From the NCBI GenBank assembly GCA_903955385.1, contig CAJBNH010000010.1, positions 1 through 52,604 on the forward strand: a DNA stretch of 52,604 nucleotides, read 5' to 3'. The stretch is from an uncultured Myxococcales bacterium. GTDB lineage: Bacteria > Myxococcota_A > UBA9042. The notes beneath the pieces are model-generated. The model saw only the letters and a program-made list of their open reading frames with translations, was not told the origin of the DNA and made no database searches. Below, in pieces: positions 9,154 to 17,043 of this stretch (the stretch's first letter is position 1; every line of letters begins with the position of its first letter). The position numbers and the translations under genes are program-made.

Positions 9154-9417
9154 ATGGCGTTTTCGGACGAACAGACCCTGATCGGCGTAGACAATGCGAT
9201 GGTGGCGAGGCCGCTGATCGACTGGCTGCGACAGAACGGCATCCATGCGTCGCTGGCAGAGTCGGACGACATGGGTGGCACCCTGCCCTCGCTCGCCTTT
9301 GTGCACGGCACCTACATCCAGGTCCCGCCACAGGAGCACGAGGACGCCAAGCACCTGATCGACAAATACCTTTCGGCCAAGACCGCACCCACCGACGAGC
9401 TGGACGGCGACCAGTAG
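9154..9417 (+). CDS. Small protein of the DUF2007 (putative signal transducing protein) type
   Basis: Start is at ATG 9154 after GGAGGG (9144-9149); the open frame begins at 9115 but lacks a ribosome site there. The product has 87 residues, beginning MAFSDEQTLIGVDN, with an alpha/beta pattern typical of DUF2007-like domains: a region about where a residue changes locus (ARPLIDWLRQNGIHASLAES), a short beta strand with VHGTYIQVPP, and a last helix with EDAKHLIDKYL. The family is small and cytosolic; its function is not established. It follows the peroxidase gene by 95 bases and ends four bases before the end of the convergent exported-protein gene. Confidence 0.6.
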   Translation: MAFSDEQTLIGVDNAMVARPLIDWLRQNGIHASLAESDDMGGTLPSLAFVHGTYIQVPPQEHEDAKHLIDKYLSAKTAPTDELDGDQ

Positions 9418-9421
9418 AACG

Positions 9422-11236
9422 CTACGGCGCGATCACCTCAGGCATCGGCTCCACTACGTCGGGCATGGCGGGCGTCGAGTTGCGCAGTCCTTGCAGCATC
9501 GGCACAACCACACCGATCAAGCTGCTTGCCGAGTACAGCGACATCCAGCTGCTGGGCGCATAGAGCTCGTCGTGGGCCCGCTTGCCCCAGTAAGTGTCCG
9601 CACCTGTGGTCAGCACCTTGGCGAGTGCCTCACCGTAAGCCACCGAATCTCCAGCAAAAACGGCACGCACTGCCTCGCGATAGGCCTCGGGCACGTCGCT
9701 GGCCGTCAGCGGGGCCGACTCGATGTCGCTGCGGTAGGCCGCGTGACCGGGCTGTAGCGTCAGGTTCGTGCGGCTGCTGCGCACCTCCGCCACCATCAGC
9801 GATGCGGCCTCACCCCAAGACATGGCCTCGCGCAACCCGCCCCGCGTGAAGGGCAAGGCCTCTGCCAACAGCGCGGCCAAGCTCGCGAACTCGAACTTCA
9901 TCGGCCCCTCTGCGTGCAGCACGGAGGTGACGGGCGGAGGCGTCAGCGGCTTGGGCGAGGCCTCCGGGCGTGCCACGTCGACCAACCGCAGCACCATGCG
10001 GTCCGGCTCGATCACGATGCCAACAGGCAGCACGGCAAGCTGCAGGTCGGGGTCCTTGGCCATGATCTCGAGCACGAACTCGACGCGCGGCGCCTTGCCC
10101 TTGCGGGTCAACTGCACCGCAACCTCCATGGTCTTCAGGGTCTTGACCAGCTCTTCGACGAACTTGACCGCCTTGGCCGTGTCGCGCAGCGGCAGGATCA
10201 ACCGCGTGTCGGTCGCGCGCTGCGGCAGCACCAGGGCAAAGCTGCCGCGCAGACCGCCCACGCCCTCGCGCACCAGCGGCGGCATCGAGGCCAGCGGGTC
10301 ACCGTCGGCCGAAAGCAGCGCGATCAGCCGCTCGAGCCCCAGCGACGCGAACACCACCTGCGACGCGGCCGGCACATACGGCTCCACGGCCTTGGCCAGC
10401 GCCGCTTGGTCGGCCTCGTCCGGTGCCAGCGCCTGCGCAAACGGCGTCACCGCCATCGGCAACCCGCCACGCAACAACGTGGTCCAGCCAGTCGAGGTCG
10501 CAAACCAAGCCATGCCGACCGGAACCTGCATGTCCTCACTGCCCGCCAGAAACGCCGCGCGCCCCCGCCGTTCACCAGTCGAGGTCGGCAGCATCGCGCC
10601 CCACGTCGCCGCCGCGTCGGGGTTGGGCTTGGCGTCCAGGGCCTCGCGCTTGTCGGACAGCATCAACAGGCCGTCGCGAATCACGATCCAGTTGCCGCCA
10701 TTCTCGGGCCCCACGCGCAGCACGGCGTTGGGGGCGCCGGCCGGCAGCTTGGCCGGGGCCGCCTTCTTCTTCGCGTCGGCGTTGGCCATGCCCACGTCGT
10801 CGGGCGCGATCAGCACCGCCAGGCGGCGGCCGATGTCCCAGGCCTTGGCCACGTCGACCACCGGCCACACGAGCGTCACGGCGGTGGTGGCGCCCTCGCC
10901 GGTGACCCAGATGCACACGTCGCTGTTCGGGTCCAGTCCGGCCTTCTCGAGGCCCTTGGAATCCAGCGAAGTCAGCAGGTTGGCCTTTGCGGCCCGCACG
11001 GCAAGGCCCTTCCAGCCTTCATCCGATCCCCCCATGTCGCGCAGACGAGCGAACAGGCCTGCCGTTTCCGTCAGCAGGACGCCGGGACGCTCCAGACAGA
11101 AGTAGCCCTTGGCGTCGACGGGAAGACGCGCGTCCAGCGAGCCTGGGGCGTACCGCGCGGGGCCGGCAAACGCACTGAACGAGAGGGCGAATACAGCGAC
11201 GGCACCCGACAGGGCGACCGGAAGGCGTAGCGACAT
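9422..11236 (-). CDS. Secreted protein of unknown function
   Basis: Start is placed at ATG 11236 (MSLRLPVALSGAVAVFALSF), which follows GAGG; an earlier in-frame codon at 11272 would add 12 residues before the signal peptide. The product has 604 residues. Residues 1-24 are a type I signal peptide with cleavage expected after SAFA. The mature part alternates beta strands and amphipathic helices, with one Cys pair early (YFCLERPG and SDVCIWVTGEG) and no membrane segment. I recognise no catalytic motif. The general look (substrate-type strands such as WFATSTGWTTLLRGG, several FAQAL-like helices) resembles DUF3352-like exported proteins, but I would not assign it. It may be cotranscribed with the C45-type gene, which ends 104 bases upstream. 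Confidence 0.7.
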   Translation of the reverse strand: MSLRLPVALSGAVAVFALSFSAFAGPARYAPGSLDARLPVDAKGYFCLERPGVLLTETAGLFARLRDMGGSDEGWKGLAVRAAKANLLTSLDSKGLEKAGLDPNSDVCIWVTGEGATTAVTLVWPVVDVAKAWDIGRRLAVLIAPDDVGMANADAKKKAAPAKLPAGAPNAVLRVGPENGGNWIVIRDGLLMLSDKREALDAKPNPDAAATWGAMLPTSTGERRGRAAFLAGSEDMQVPVGMAWFATSTGWTTLLRGGLPMAVTPFAQALAPDEADQAALAKAVEPYVPAASQVVFASLGLERLIALLSADGDPLASMPPLVREGVGGLRGSFALVLPQRATDTRLILPLRDTAKAVKFVEELVKTLKTMEVAVQLTRKGKAPRVEFVLEIMAKDPDLQLAVLPVGIVIEPDRMVLRLVDVARPEASPKPLTPPPVTSVLHAEGPMKFEFASLAALLAEALPFTRGGLREAMSWGEAASLMVAEVRSSRTNLTLQPGHAAYRSDIESAPLTASDVPEAYREAVRAVFAGDSVAYGEALAKVLTTGADTYWGKRAHDELYAPSSWMSLYSASSLIGVVVPMLQGLRNSTPAMPDVVEPMPEVIAP

Positions 11237-11340
11237 GGCAAGCGACCTCGTGACGGTGATAGGGGAGCGCAAAGGTACAGGATCGCCAGTCGCTCGCCAA
11301 CCGATTCAGGACTGTGGAGCACCTGAACGGCGCAGGACGC

Positions 11341-12429
11341 CTACTCGAAACCCAAGCGAATCCAGCGACCTTGGTCGGCGGACCCTTTGCACGCCAGCAG
11401 CTCGCGCCGTCCCGGAATGGCGATCACGACACTGTTGGTGGCGGTGCCCTGCTCGTCCTGCGCCAGGCGGTTGATGCTGTCGACCCCGTCGCTGCGATCT
11501 GCGAACAACGTCCGCAGCGAGTCGGCGTCCTGCCGTCCGTTGGCGACAGCGGCCTGCAGGCGGTGCAGGCGGGCGCGGCTGCTGGAGCTGGGCGCTTCCC
11601 CTTCCTGCACAGTGTGTTCCGCAATCAGGCAGTGGTTGGTGCGGGTCAGCGGAGCGTCGGTGGCGTCGCGGCGAACCGCGCTCCAGGCGGTGGTTTCCCA
11701 CTCGGTCAGTCGCTGGGCGTCCGCAAGCCAGTAGGTGTGGGCCGCGGCGCGCGGAGCGGTCTCGCACAGGCGGGCGGCGGTGGCGAAGTCGGGCGCATTC
11801 AGCATGGCGTGCAGGATGTTCGTGTAGCCGACGCCTGCCTTGGAGCCCCAAGTCTTGATGTTGGTCGTTCCCAACGCCAGACCGGTCGAGTTCATGCCGA
11901 CCAGCGCCAGGCAGCCGGTGCAGGTCACGGTCCACGTCTGCGGCCCCCGGTCGGGGATGCGGCGGATCGCCACGACGTAGTCGATGTCCTGCGGATTCAG
12001 GTCCCAGGTCTGCGCCGCCATGGCAAGCCCGTCGACCGTGTGCGTGTGGGGCAGCAGCACGGCGGAACACCCCTCAGCGTCGGCAGGAAGCCCGGTCTTT
12101 TCCAAGCCATAGGTCAGCACATCGCGCACATCCGTCATGTTGGCGGCGGTGTAGAGTTCGACCGGGTCGACGCCTGCGGCTTGGCTCAGGGCGAGGTGCT
12201 CGTCGTGGCCCGCCGGATGCCAATTCCGCATCACGTCCATGCACTGGCGCCCCACCGCCAGCAACGGCGCAAGGTCGCGAAAGCCGAACGGCGCCAAGTG
12301 CTCCAGCGTCGCGTCGAAGCGCATCTGGACAAACGCCTGAATCTCGGCACGCAGGGCGGCGCCATGCGCCTGACCCAGCTGGGTCGGGGTGCCGTGGAAG
12401 GTGTACTGGGGCAGCTCGAGGAGGGACAT
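11341..12429 (-). CDS. C45 family acyltransferase/peptidase-like Ntn hydrolase
   Basis: This 362-residue protein has no signal peptide. The segment EGCSAVLLPHT (Cys 121) matches the position and context of the autoproteolytically released nucleophile Cys of acyl-CoA:6-aminopenicillanate acyltransferase-like (C45) proteins. Downstream sequence fits the family core: MAAQTWDLNPQ, then GCLALVGMNSTGLALGTTNI, and RTNHCLIAEH, the region usually written TNHF. Family members cleave or transfer acyl groups on amide bonds and are formed as self-cleaving precursors. The substrate here cannot be inferred. It is followed by a secreted protein on the same strand and lies 51 bases after the giant Cys-repeat lipoprotein gene. 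Start ATG 12429 follows GGGGGCAGG. Confidence 0.82.
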   Translation of the reverse strand: MSLLELPQYTFHGTPTQLGQAHGAALRAEIQAFVQMRFDATLEHLAPFGFRDLAPLLAVGRQCMDVMRNWHPAGHDEHLALSQAAGVDPVELYTAANMTDVRDVLTYGLEKTGLPADAEGCSAVLLPHTHTVDGLAMAAQTWDLNPQDIDYVVAIRRIPDRGPQTWTVTCTGCLALVGMNSTGLALGTTNIKTWGSKAGVGYTNILHAMLNAPDFATAARLCETAPRAAAHTYWLADAQRLTEWETTAWSAVRRDATDAPLTRTNHCLIAEHTVQEGEAPSSSSRARLHRLQAAVANGRQDADSLRTLFADRSDGVDSINRLAQDEQGTATNSVVIAIPGRRELLACKGSADQGRWIRLGFE

Positions 12430-12480
12430 GCGCGCCTGCCCCCGGGGGATCAGCGGCCCGGGAAGCGCGGAGTATAGAGG

Positions 12481-15400
12481 CTACCGCACGAAGATGTAGC
12501 CCCAGTCGGCCTTGACGCTCTTGTCGCCGGCGTCGCCGCCGCAACCCGCCGCTGCGCCCGCCGGCATCGCCGGGTCGATGCCGCAAACGTTGCCAGCGCC
12601 GCCGAAACCGATGCGCGAGTCGGGCGAGCCGCAGTCGTTCTGCTCGTTGCCGAGAATGCCGATGCGGACCTTGGCCCAGCCTTCCTGGGTCCAGTTGTTC
12701 AGGCCCTCACGGTTGCAGTTGACCTGCATGGTCGAGCCTGCGACCAGGTTCTTCCACGCGCCGCGCCCGATCGCCGTCGTGGGCTTGAACACGCCGTCCA
12801 GCAGAGCCGCTCGCAGCGACGTGGCGACGTGGGCCATCACGACCCAGTTCGTCGTGCCGGCCAGCTTCATGCCCAACCGCAGCTCGGTGTAGCCAACGGT
12901 CCAGAAGCTCTCCAGCTTGGCCTCGGAGTCCTCGAAGCCGGGCGCGGTGGCATTGAGGCCGACGGTGTTCGTCCAGTACGGCGCGTCGTACACAAAGGTG
13001 GCCGCCTTGCCGTTCATGCGCATCACCAACGTCCAGCCGCCGCCGTCCGAGGTCATGTCGCAGTACGCTTGGAACATCTTGCCTGCCCCCGCCTTGCCGT
13101 CCGGGTCCAGGTAGTACACGCCGTCCTTGGCCGCGGGCAGGGTCTCGAGAATCGCCTTGCACGAGGTCGCGGGGTTCAGGTCGCTGCCGATCGAGCACTG
13201 GCCCGAGAAGCACATGCCCGCCTTGCCGCACACGCTGCCGTCCACGACCGCCGGGTGCAGGCACCCTTGGACCTTGTCGCAGCTGTCGGCCGTGCAGGGG
13301 TTGCCGTCGTCGCAGCTGATGTCGCTGCCGCCGCACTTGCCCACCGTGCAAATGTCCTTGTCGGTGCAGGCAGATCCGTCATCACACGCGATCGAGACGT
13401 TGATGGCCTGGCAGCCCTTGACGCTGTCGCAGTAGTCGACGGTGCAGAAGTTGCCGTCGTCGCACTTCAGCTCCGGTCCGGCGCACTTGCCGGCGCCGCA
13501 AATGTCCTTGCCCGTGCACGCGTTGCCGTCGTCGCAGGCCGCGGTGTTGGCCTTGTAGACGCAGCCGGCGACCTTGTCGCACGAGTCGTCGGTGCAGCCG
13601 TTGCCGTCGTTGCACACGGTCAGCTTGCCGGGTACGCACGAGCCGTTCACGCAACCGTCCCCCACCGTGCACACGCTGCCGTCGTCGCACGGCAGGGCCC
13701 AGTTGATCGAGACGCAGCCCTTCTGCGAGTCGCACTGGTCGATGGTGCAAGGGTTGCTGTCGTTGCAGTCCTTGGTGCCGGTGGTGGCGCACTTGCCGTC
13801 CTTGCACGCGTCGCCAAGGGTGCAGACGTCGTTGTCGGTGCACGCGGCGCTGTTGGGAGCAAACACGCAGCCGGTGGCCTTGTCGCACGAGTCGTCGGTG
13901 CAGCCGTTGCCATCGACGCAGGTCTTGGCCGCGCCGGACTGGCACGCGCCGCCAGCGCAGGTATCGCCCACCGTGCACGCGTTGCCGTCCTCGCACGACT
14001 GCGTGTTGGGCTCTGAGGCACAACCCATGATGGGATCGCAGGAATCCGTGGTGCACAGGTTGCTGTCATCGCAGCTCTTGGCGGCGCCAGAGATGCACGA
14101 TCCGCCCGCACACGCATCGGACTGCGTGCACGCGTTGCCGTCATCGCAAGGCGTGGTGTTCTGCGTAAACGTGCAGCCCTTGAGCTTGTCACACGCATCG
14201 TCGGTGCAGCTGTTGCCGTCCGCGCAGACCGTCGGCTGGCCTGAGGTGCACGCGCCAGCAGAGCAGACGTCGCCGGTGGTGCAGGCGTCGCCGTCGGTGC
14301 ACGGCTCGGTATTGATCACGTTCTTGCAGCCCTCGGCGGGGTCGCAGGTCTCGGTGGTGCACGGGTTGTTGTCGTCGCAAGCGGGTGGGATGCCCGGCAC
14401 GCAGGCGCCGTCCTTGCAGATGTCTGCCTGGGTGCACGCGTTGTTGTCGTTGCACTCCGAGGTGTTGGGCGTGAAGGTGCAGCCGGTGGCCGGGGTGCAG
14501 CCGTCGTCGGTGCAGCTGTTGCCGTCGTCGCACTTGGCCGCCGCGCCGGACTTGCACGCGCCATCCGCGCAGCCATCGCCGGTGGTGCAGGCGTCGCCGT
14601 CGTCGCAGGGCTGGGTGTTGGGCGTATTCTCGCAACCCAACGTAGGATCGCAGGAATCCGTCGTGCAGGCATTCTTGTCGTTGCAGTCCTTGGCCGCACC
14701 GGGCTTGCAGAAACCGCCGCCGCACGCGTCGCCTTCGGTGCAGACGTTGTCGTCGGTGCACAGGCCTGCATTCGCGACGTTGGTGCAACCGGTGGCCTTG
14801 TCGCAGCTGTCGTCGGTGCAAGGATTGCCGTCGTTGCAGTTGGCGGGCGCGCCGGGGGCGCAAGCGCCGTTGGCGCAGATGTCTCCGGTGGTGCAAGCGT
14901 CGCCGTCGCTGCAGGGAAGGGCCGCCGCCGCGTTCTGGCACCCCTTGAGGGCATCACAGTTGTCGCTGGTGCAGGGGTTGTCGTCGTCGCACGTCTTCTG
15001 CGCGCCGCCGACGCACGCGCCGTCCTTGCACGCATCGCCGTCGGTGCACACGCTGCCGTCGTCACAGGGGTCGGTCAGGTTCTGCGTGACGCAGCCCGCC
15101 GTCTGGTCGCAGCTGTCCTTGGTGCAAACCTTGCCGTCGTCGCACGCCTTGGCCGCGCCCGCCTGGCAGGTGCCGTCCTTGCACGCGTCGCCGGTGGTGC
15201 AGGCGTTGCCGTCCTCGCAGGGAGCCGAATTCGCCGCCGTGGTGCAGCCCTTGACCGGATCGCAGCCGTCATTGGTGCACGGATTGCCGTCGTCGCAGCC
15301 CTTGGCCTTGCCCGGCACGCACGAGCCCTCTGCGCAGGCATCGCCGACGGTGCAGACACTGCCGTCGTCGCAGGGATCGTTGGTGGCGACATTCACGCAA

Positions 15401-16413
15401 CCGGTCTTGGAATCGCAGGCGTCCTTGGTGCACAAGTTGTTGTCGTCGCAGACCTTGGGCGTGCCGGTCGTGCAGACGCCGTCCTTGCACGCATCGTTGC
15501 TGTTGCAAACGTCGCCGTCATCGCACGCACCCGCGGTGGGGGCATGGGCGCAACCGGTTTGGGGGTCGCAGGTGTCCGAGGTGCAAACGTTGGCGTCGTC
15601 GCACGCGTTGACCGCGGCCGCCTTGCAAGTGCCCGACTGGCAAGTGGTCGCGTCGGTGCACGCGTTCGAGTCGTCGCAGGGTACGCCGTCCAGCTTGGCT
15701 TGCGTCTCGCAGGCACCGGCCACGCAGGCCACGACCTTGCAGACGTCGGCGTTGGGAGCGCAATCGGCGTCGACCACGCACTCAGGGGAAACATCTGGAG
15801 TCGAAGTATCTGGATCCACAACGGTATCCGGATTGATCACGGTGTCGGGTGCGACGTCGGGAACCACTGCATCGGGGACGACCGCATCCGGGTCCACCGT
15901 GCCGTCAGGGGCAACGTCAGGGACCACCGCATCCGGGTCCACCGTGCCGTCAGGGGCAACGTCCGGGATCACTGCGTCGGGGTCCACGACGCCATCGGGA
16001 ACGGTCGCGTCCGGGTCCACCACCGCGTCGGCGGACGAGTCCGTGTCGGCATCGGGCGCACTGTCGACAAGCGCGTCGGTCGCTGCATCCGGGTCCGTCG
16101 TCGTGTCGGTCGCCGCATCGGGGTCGGCATCCGGGTCGGCGTCAGGCCCCACTTCGGGAAGCGCATCTACGGTGGACGTCACGTCCTCTGGGGCATCGCC
16201 CACACCATCCTCAGCGTCGGGGGCATCGGTCAGCACGGTGTCCAGCGAGTCCAGGTCAACCGCGTCGGAGATCACAAGGTCGGCCGTGGCGTCGACTGAG
16301 GGCTCGTCAGATGGCCCGACGACGGTCGAGTCGCCACCGCAGGCGGTGAGCCACAAGGCTGCCACAACCGCGAAGGGTGCGAATCGACAGGGGAGAATGG
16401 ACGTGTTGCGCAT
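12481..16413 (-). CDS. Giant Cys-repeat lipoprotein with Asp-rich stalk and fibrinogen-like C-terminal domain
   Basis: This protein has 1310 residues; ATG 16413 follows AGGAG. The signal ends in lipobox LTAC (Cys 25). Residues about 30-208 are a highly acidic low-complexity linker rich in DPDA, PDV and TDPD steps. From about residue 210 to 1070 comes a Cys-rich array in which two 18-residue-core units alternate: type B (CDDGxACTxGDxCxxGxC) and type A (CDDGNxCTxDxCDxxxGC). I count 16 B and 16 A units, six Cys in each pair-half pattern, resembling Dictyostelium CTDC-type repeats seen in other surface proteins. The last 230 residues contain YCDMTSDGGGWTLVMR and later GFGGAGNVCG, a fibrinogen-related domain that usually binds sugars or acetylated ligands. 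It is probably an outer-surface adhesin on a stalk; export to the outer leaflet is inferred. Confidence 0.88.
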   Translation of the reverse strand: MRNTSILPCRFAPFAVVAALWLTACGGDSTVVGPSDEPSVDATADLVISDAVDLDSLDTVLTDAPDAEDGVGDAPEDVTSTVDALPEVGPDADPDADPDAATDTTTDPDAATDALVDSAPDADTDSSADAVVDPDATVPDGVVDPDAVIPDVAPDGTVDPDAVVPDVAPDGTVDPDAVVPDAVVPDVAPDTVINPDTVVDPDTSTPDVSPECVVDADCAPNADVCKVVACVAGACETQAKLDGVPCDDSNACTDATTCQSGTCKAAAVNACDDANVCTSDTCDPQTGCAHAPTAGACDDGDVCNSNDACKDGVCTTGTPKVCDDNNLCTKDACDSKTGCVNVATNDPCDDGSVCTVGDACAEGSCVPGKAKGCDDGNPCTNDGCDPVKGCTTAANSAPCEDGNACTTGDACKDGTCQAGAAKACDDGKVCTKDSCDQTAGCVTQNLTDPCDDGSVCTDGDACKDGACVGGAQKTCDDDNPCTSDNCDALKGCQNAAAALPCSDGDACTTGDICANGACAPGAPANCNDGNPCTDDSCDKATGCTNVANAGLCTDDNVCTEGDACGGGFCKPGAAKDCNDKNACTTDSCDPTLGCENTPNTQPCDDGDACTTGDGCADGACKSGAAAKCDDGNSCTDDGCTPATGCTFTPNTSECNDNNACTQADICKDGACVPGIPPACDDNNPCTTETCDPAEGCKNVINTEPCTDGDACTTGDVCSAGACTSGQPTVCADGNSCTDDACDKLKGCTFTQNTTPCDDGNACTQSDACAGGSCISGAAKSCDDSNLCTTDSCDPIMGCASEPNTQSCEDGNACTVGDTCAGGACQSGAAKTCVDGNGCTDDSCDKATGCVFAPNSAACTDNDVCTLGDACKDGKCATTGTKDCNDSNPCTIDQCDSQKGCVSINWALPCDDGSVCTVGDGCVNGSCVPGKLTVCNDGNGCTDDSCDKVAGCVYKANTAACDDGNACTGKDICGAGKCAGPELKCDDGNFCTVDYCDSVKGCQAINVSIACDDGSACTDKDICTVGKCGGSDISCDDGNPCTADSCDKVQGCLHPAVVDGSVCGKAGMCFSGQCSIGSDLNPATSCKAILETLPAAKDGVYYLDPDGKAGAGKMFQAYCDMTSDGGGWTLVMRMNGKAATFVYDAPYWTNTVGLNATAPGFEDSEAKLESFWTVGYTELRLGMKLAGTTNWVVMAHVATSLRAALLDGVFKPTTAIGRGAWKNLVAGSTMQVNCNREGLNNWTQEGWAKVRIGILGNEQNDCGSPDSRIGFGGAGNVCGIDPAMPAGAAAGCGGDAGDKSVKADWGYIFVR

Positions 16414-16450
16414 AGTTGGACTCCTGTGCTGCGGAACGCGGTCCGTGCGT

Positions 16451-16470
16451 CATGGACCGTTATGGACCGT
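16451..16470 (+). repeat. Tandem direct decamer repeat in a divergent promoter region
   Basis: The ten-base words CATGGACCGT and TATGGACCGT lie back to back, 38-57 bases upstream of the giant lipoprotein start and about 140 bases upstream of the VanZ start. The nine bases after the first position are identical. Placement one helical turn apart between divergent genes fits a regulator binding site, but no regulator is known and chance similarity cannot be excluded. Confidence 0.3.
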
Positions 16471-16610
16471 CATCGTTCCGAACCGAAACAGGATACCGCT
16501 TTCCCCCCGTGCGTGTCGAATCCGCCGAATCGCAACCCAGCCTTGACCCCCCAGCCCGCGTGAAGCACGTTGAGGTGGTCCGGGCACTTTCTGGCCCTTG
16601 CGGAGCTCGT

Positions 16611-17042
16611 GTGTCGCCCCAAGCTCGCGATTCTGCAGCATCCCCAACGCCAAGCACGGGGTCCAGACAGCGGTTGGCGCTGCCGCTGGGACTGATGGCG
16701 GCGATTTGGTGGCAGTCGTCGAACGTCTGGCCCGGGGCCGGTCGATTCGCGCTGCTGCTGGCCACCTGGCTGCCGGAGTGGCTGCCCGTCGACAAGGTCG
16801 TCCACGCGGCGATGTACGCGCTTCTGTGTGGCGCGTGGGTGTTTGCCCTGCGCCCGTGGCGGCAACAATGGCATCTGGCGGCTTGGGCGTGGACCCTCAC
16901 TGCGGCATACGGAGCCCTCGACGAGGTGCACCAGAGCTTTGTCCCCGGCCGGACTGCCGACCCGCTGGACGCGCTGGCAGACGCAGCGGGGGCGCTGATC
17001 ATCGCGCTGGCCGTGTGGCTGGTAGGGCGCAGAGGGAGGTGA
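16611..17042 (+). CDS. VanZ family membrane protein
   Basis: Start chosen is the GTG at 16611, five bases after GGAG; the open frame reaches back to 16416, but that part is non-hydrophobic and lies in the divergent promoter region. The product has 143 residues with four membrane helices, the usual VanZ layout. Family signatures are clear: VDKVVHAAMYALLCGAW with the conserved His and Tyr, then GALDEVHQSFVPGRTADPLD with the DE-HQ-F-PGR motif. VanZ proteins were named from teicoplanin resistance, but most members, like this one, have no known role. Its stop codon overlaps the ribosome site of the next gene, whose GTG begins one base after the stop, so the two are probably translationally coupled. 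Confidence 0.85.
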   Translation: MSPQARDSAASPTPSTGSRQRLALPLGLMAAIWWQSSNVWPGAGRFALLLATWLPEWLPVDKVVHAAMYALLCGAWVFALRPWRQQWHLAAWAWTLTAAYGALDEVHQSFVPGRTADPLDALADAAGALIIALAVWLVGRRGR

Positions 17043-17043
17043 G

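Noticed and set aside
12481-16413. CRISPR array suggested by regular short repeats at the DNA level
   Set aside because: The repeats are imperfect, keep one reading frame throughout and encode conserved Cys positions; there are no constant repeats with unique spacers.
13574-16546. 990-codon open frame on the plus strand opposite the giant lipoprotein
   Set aside because: It mirrors the repetitive CDDGN codons and yields a Ser/Pro/His-rich repetitive chain with no start signal or known fold; the minus strand has signal peptide, Cys pattern and ribosome site.
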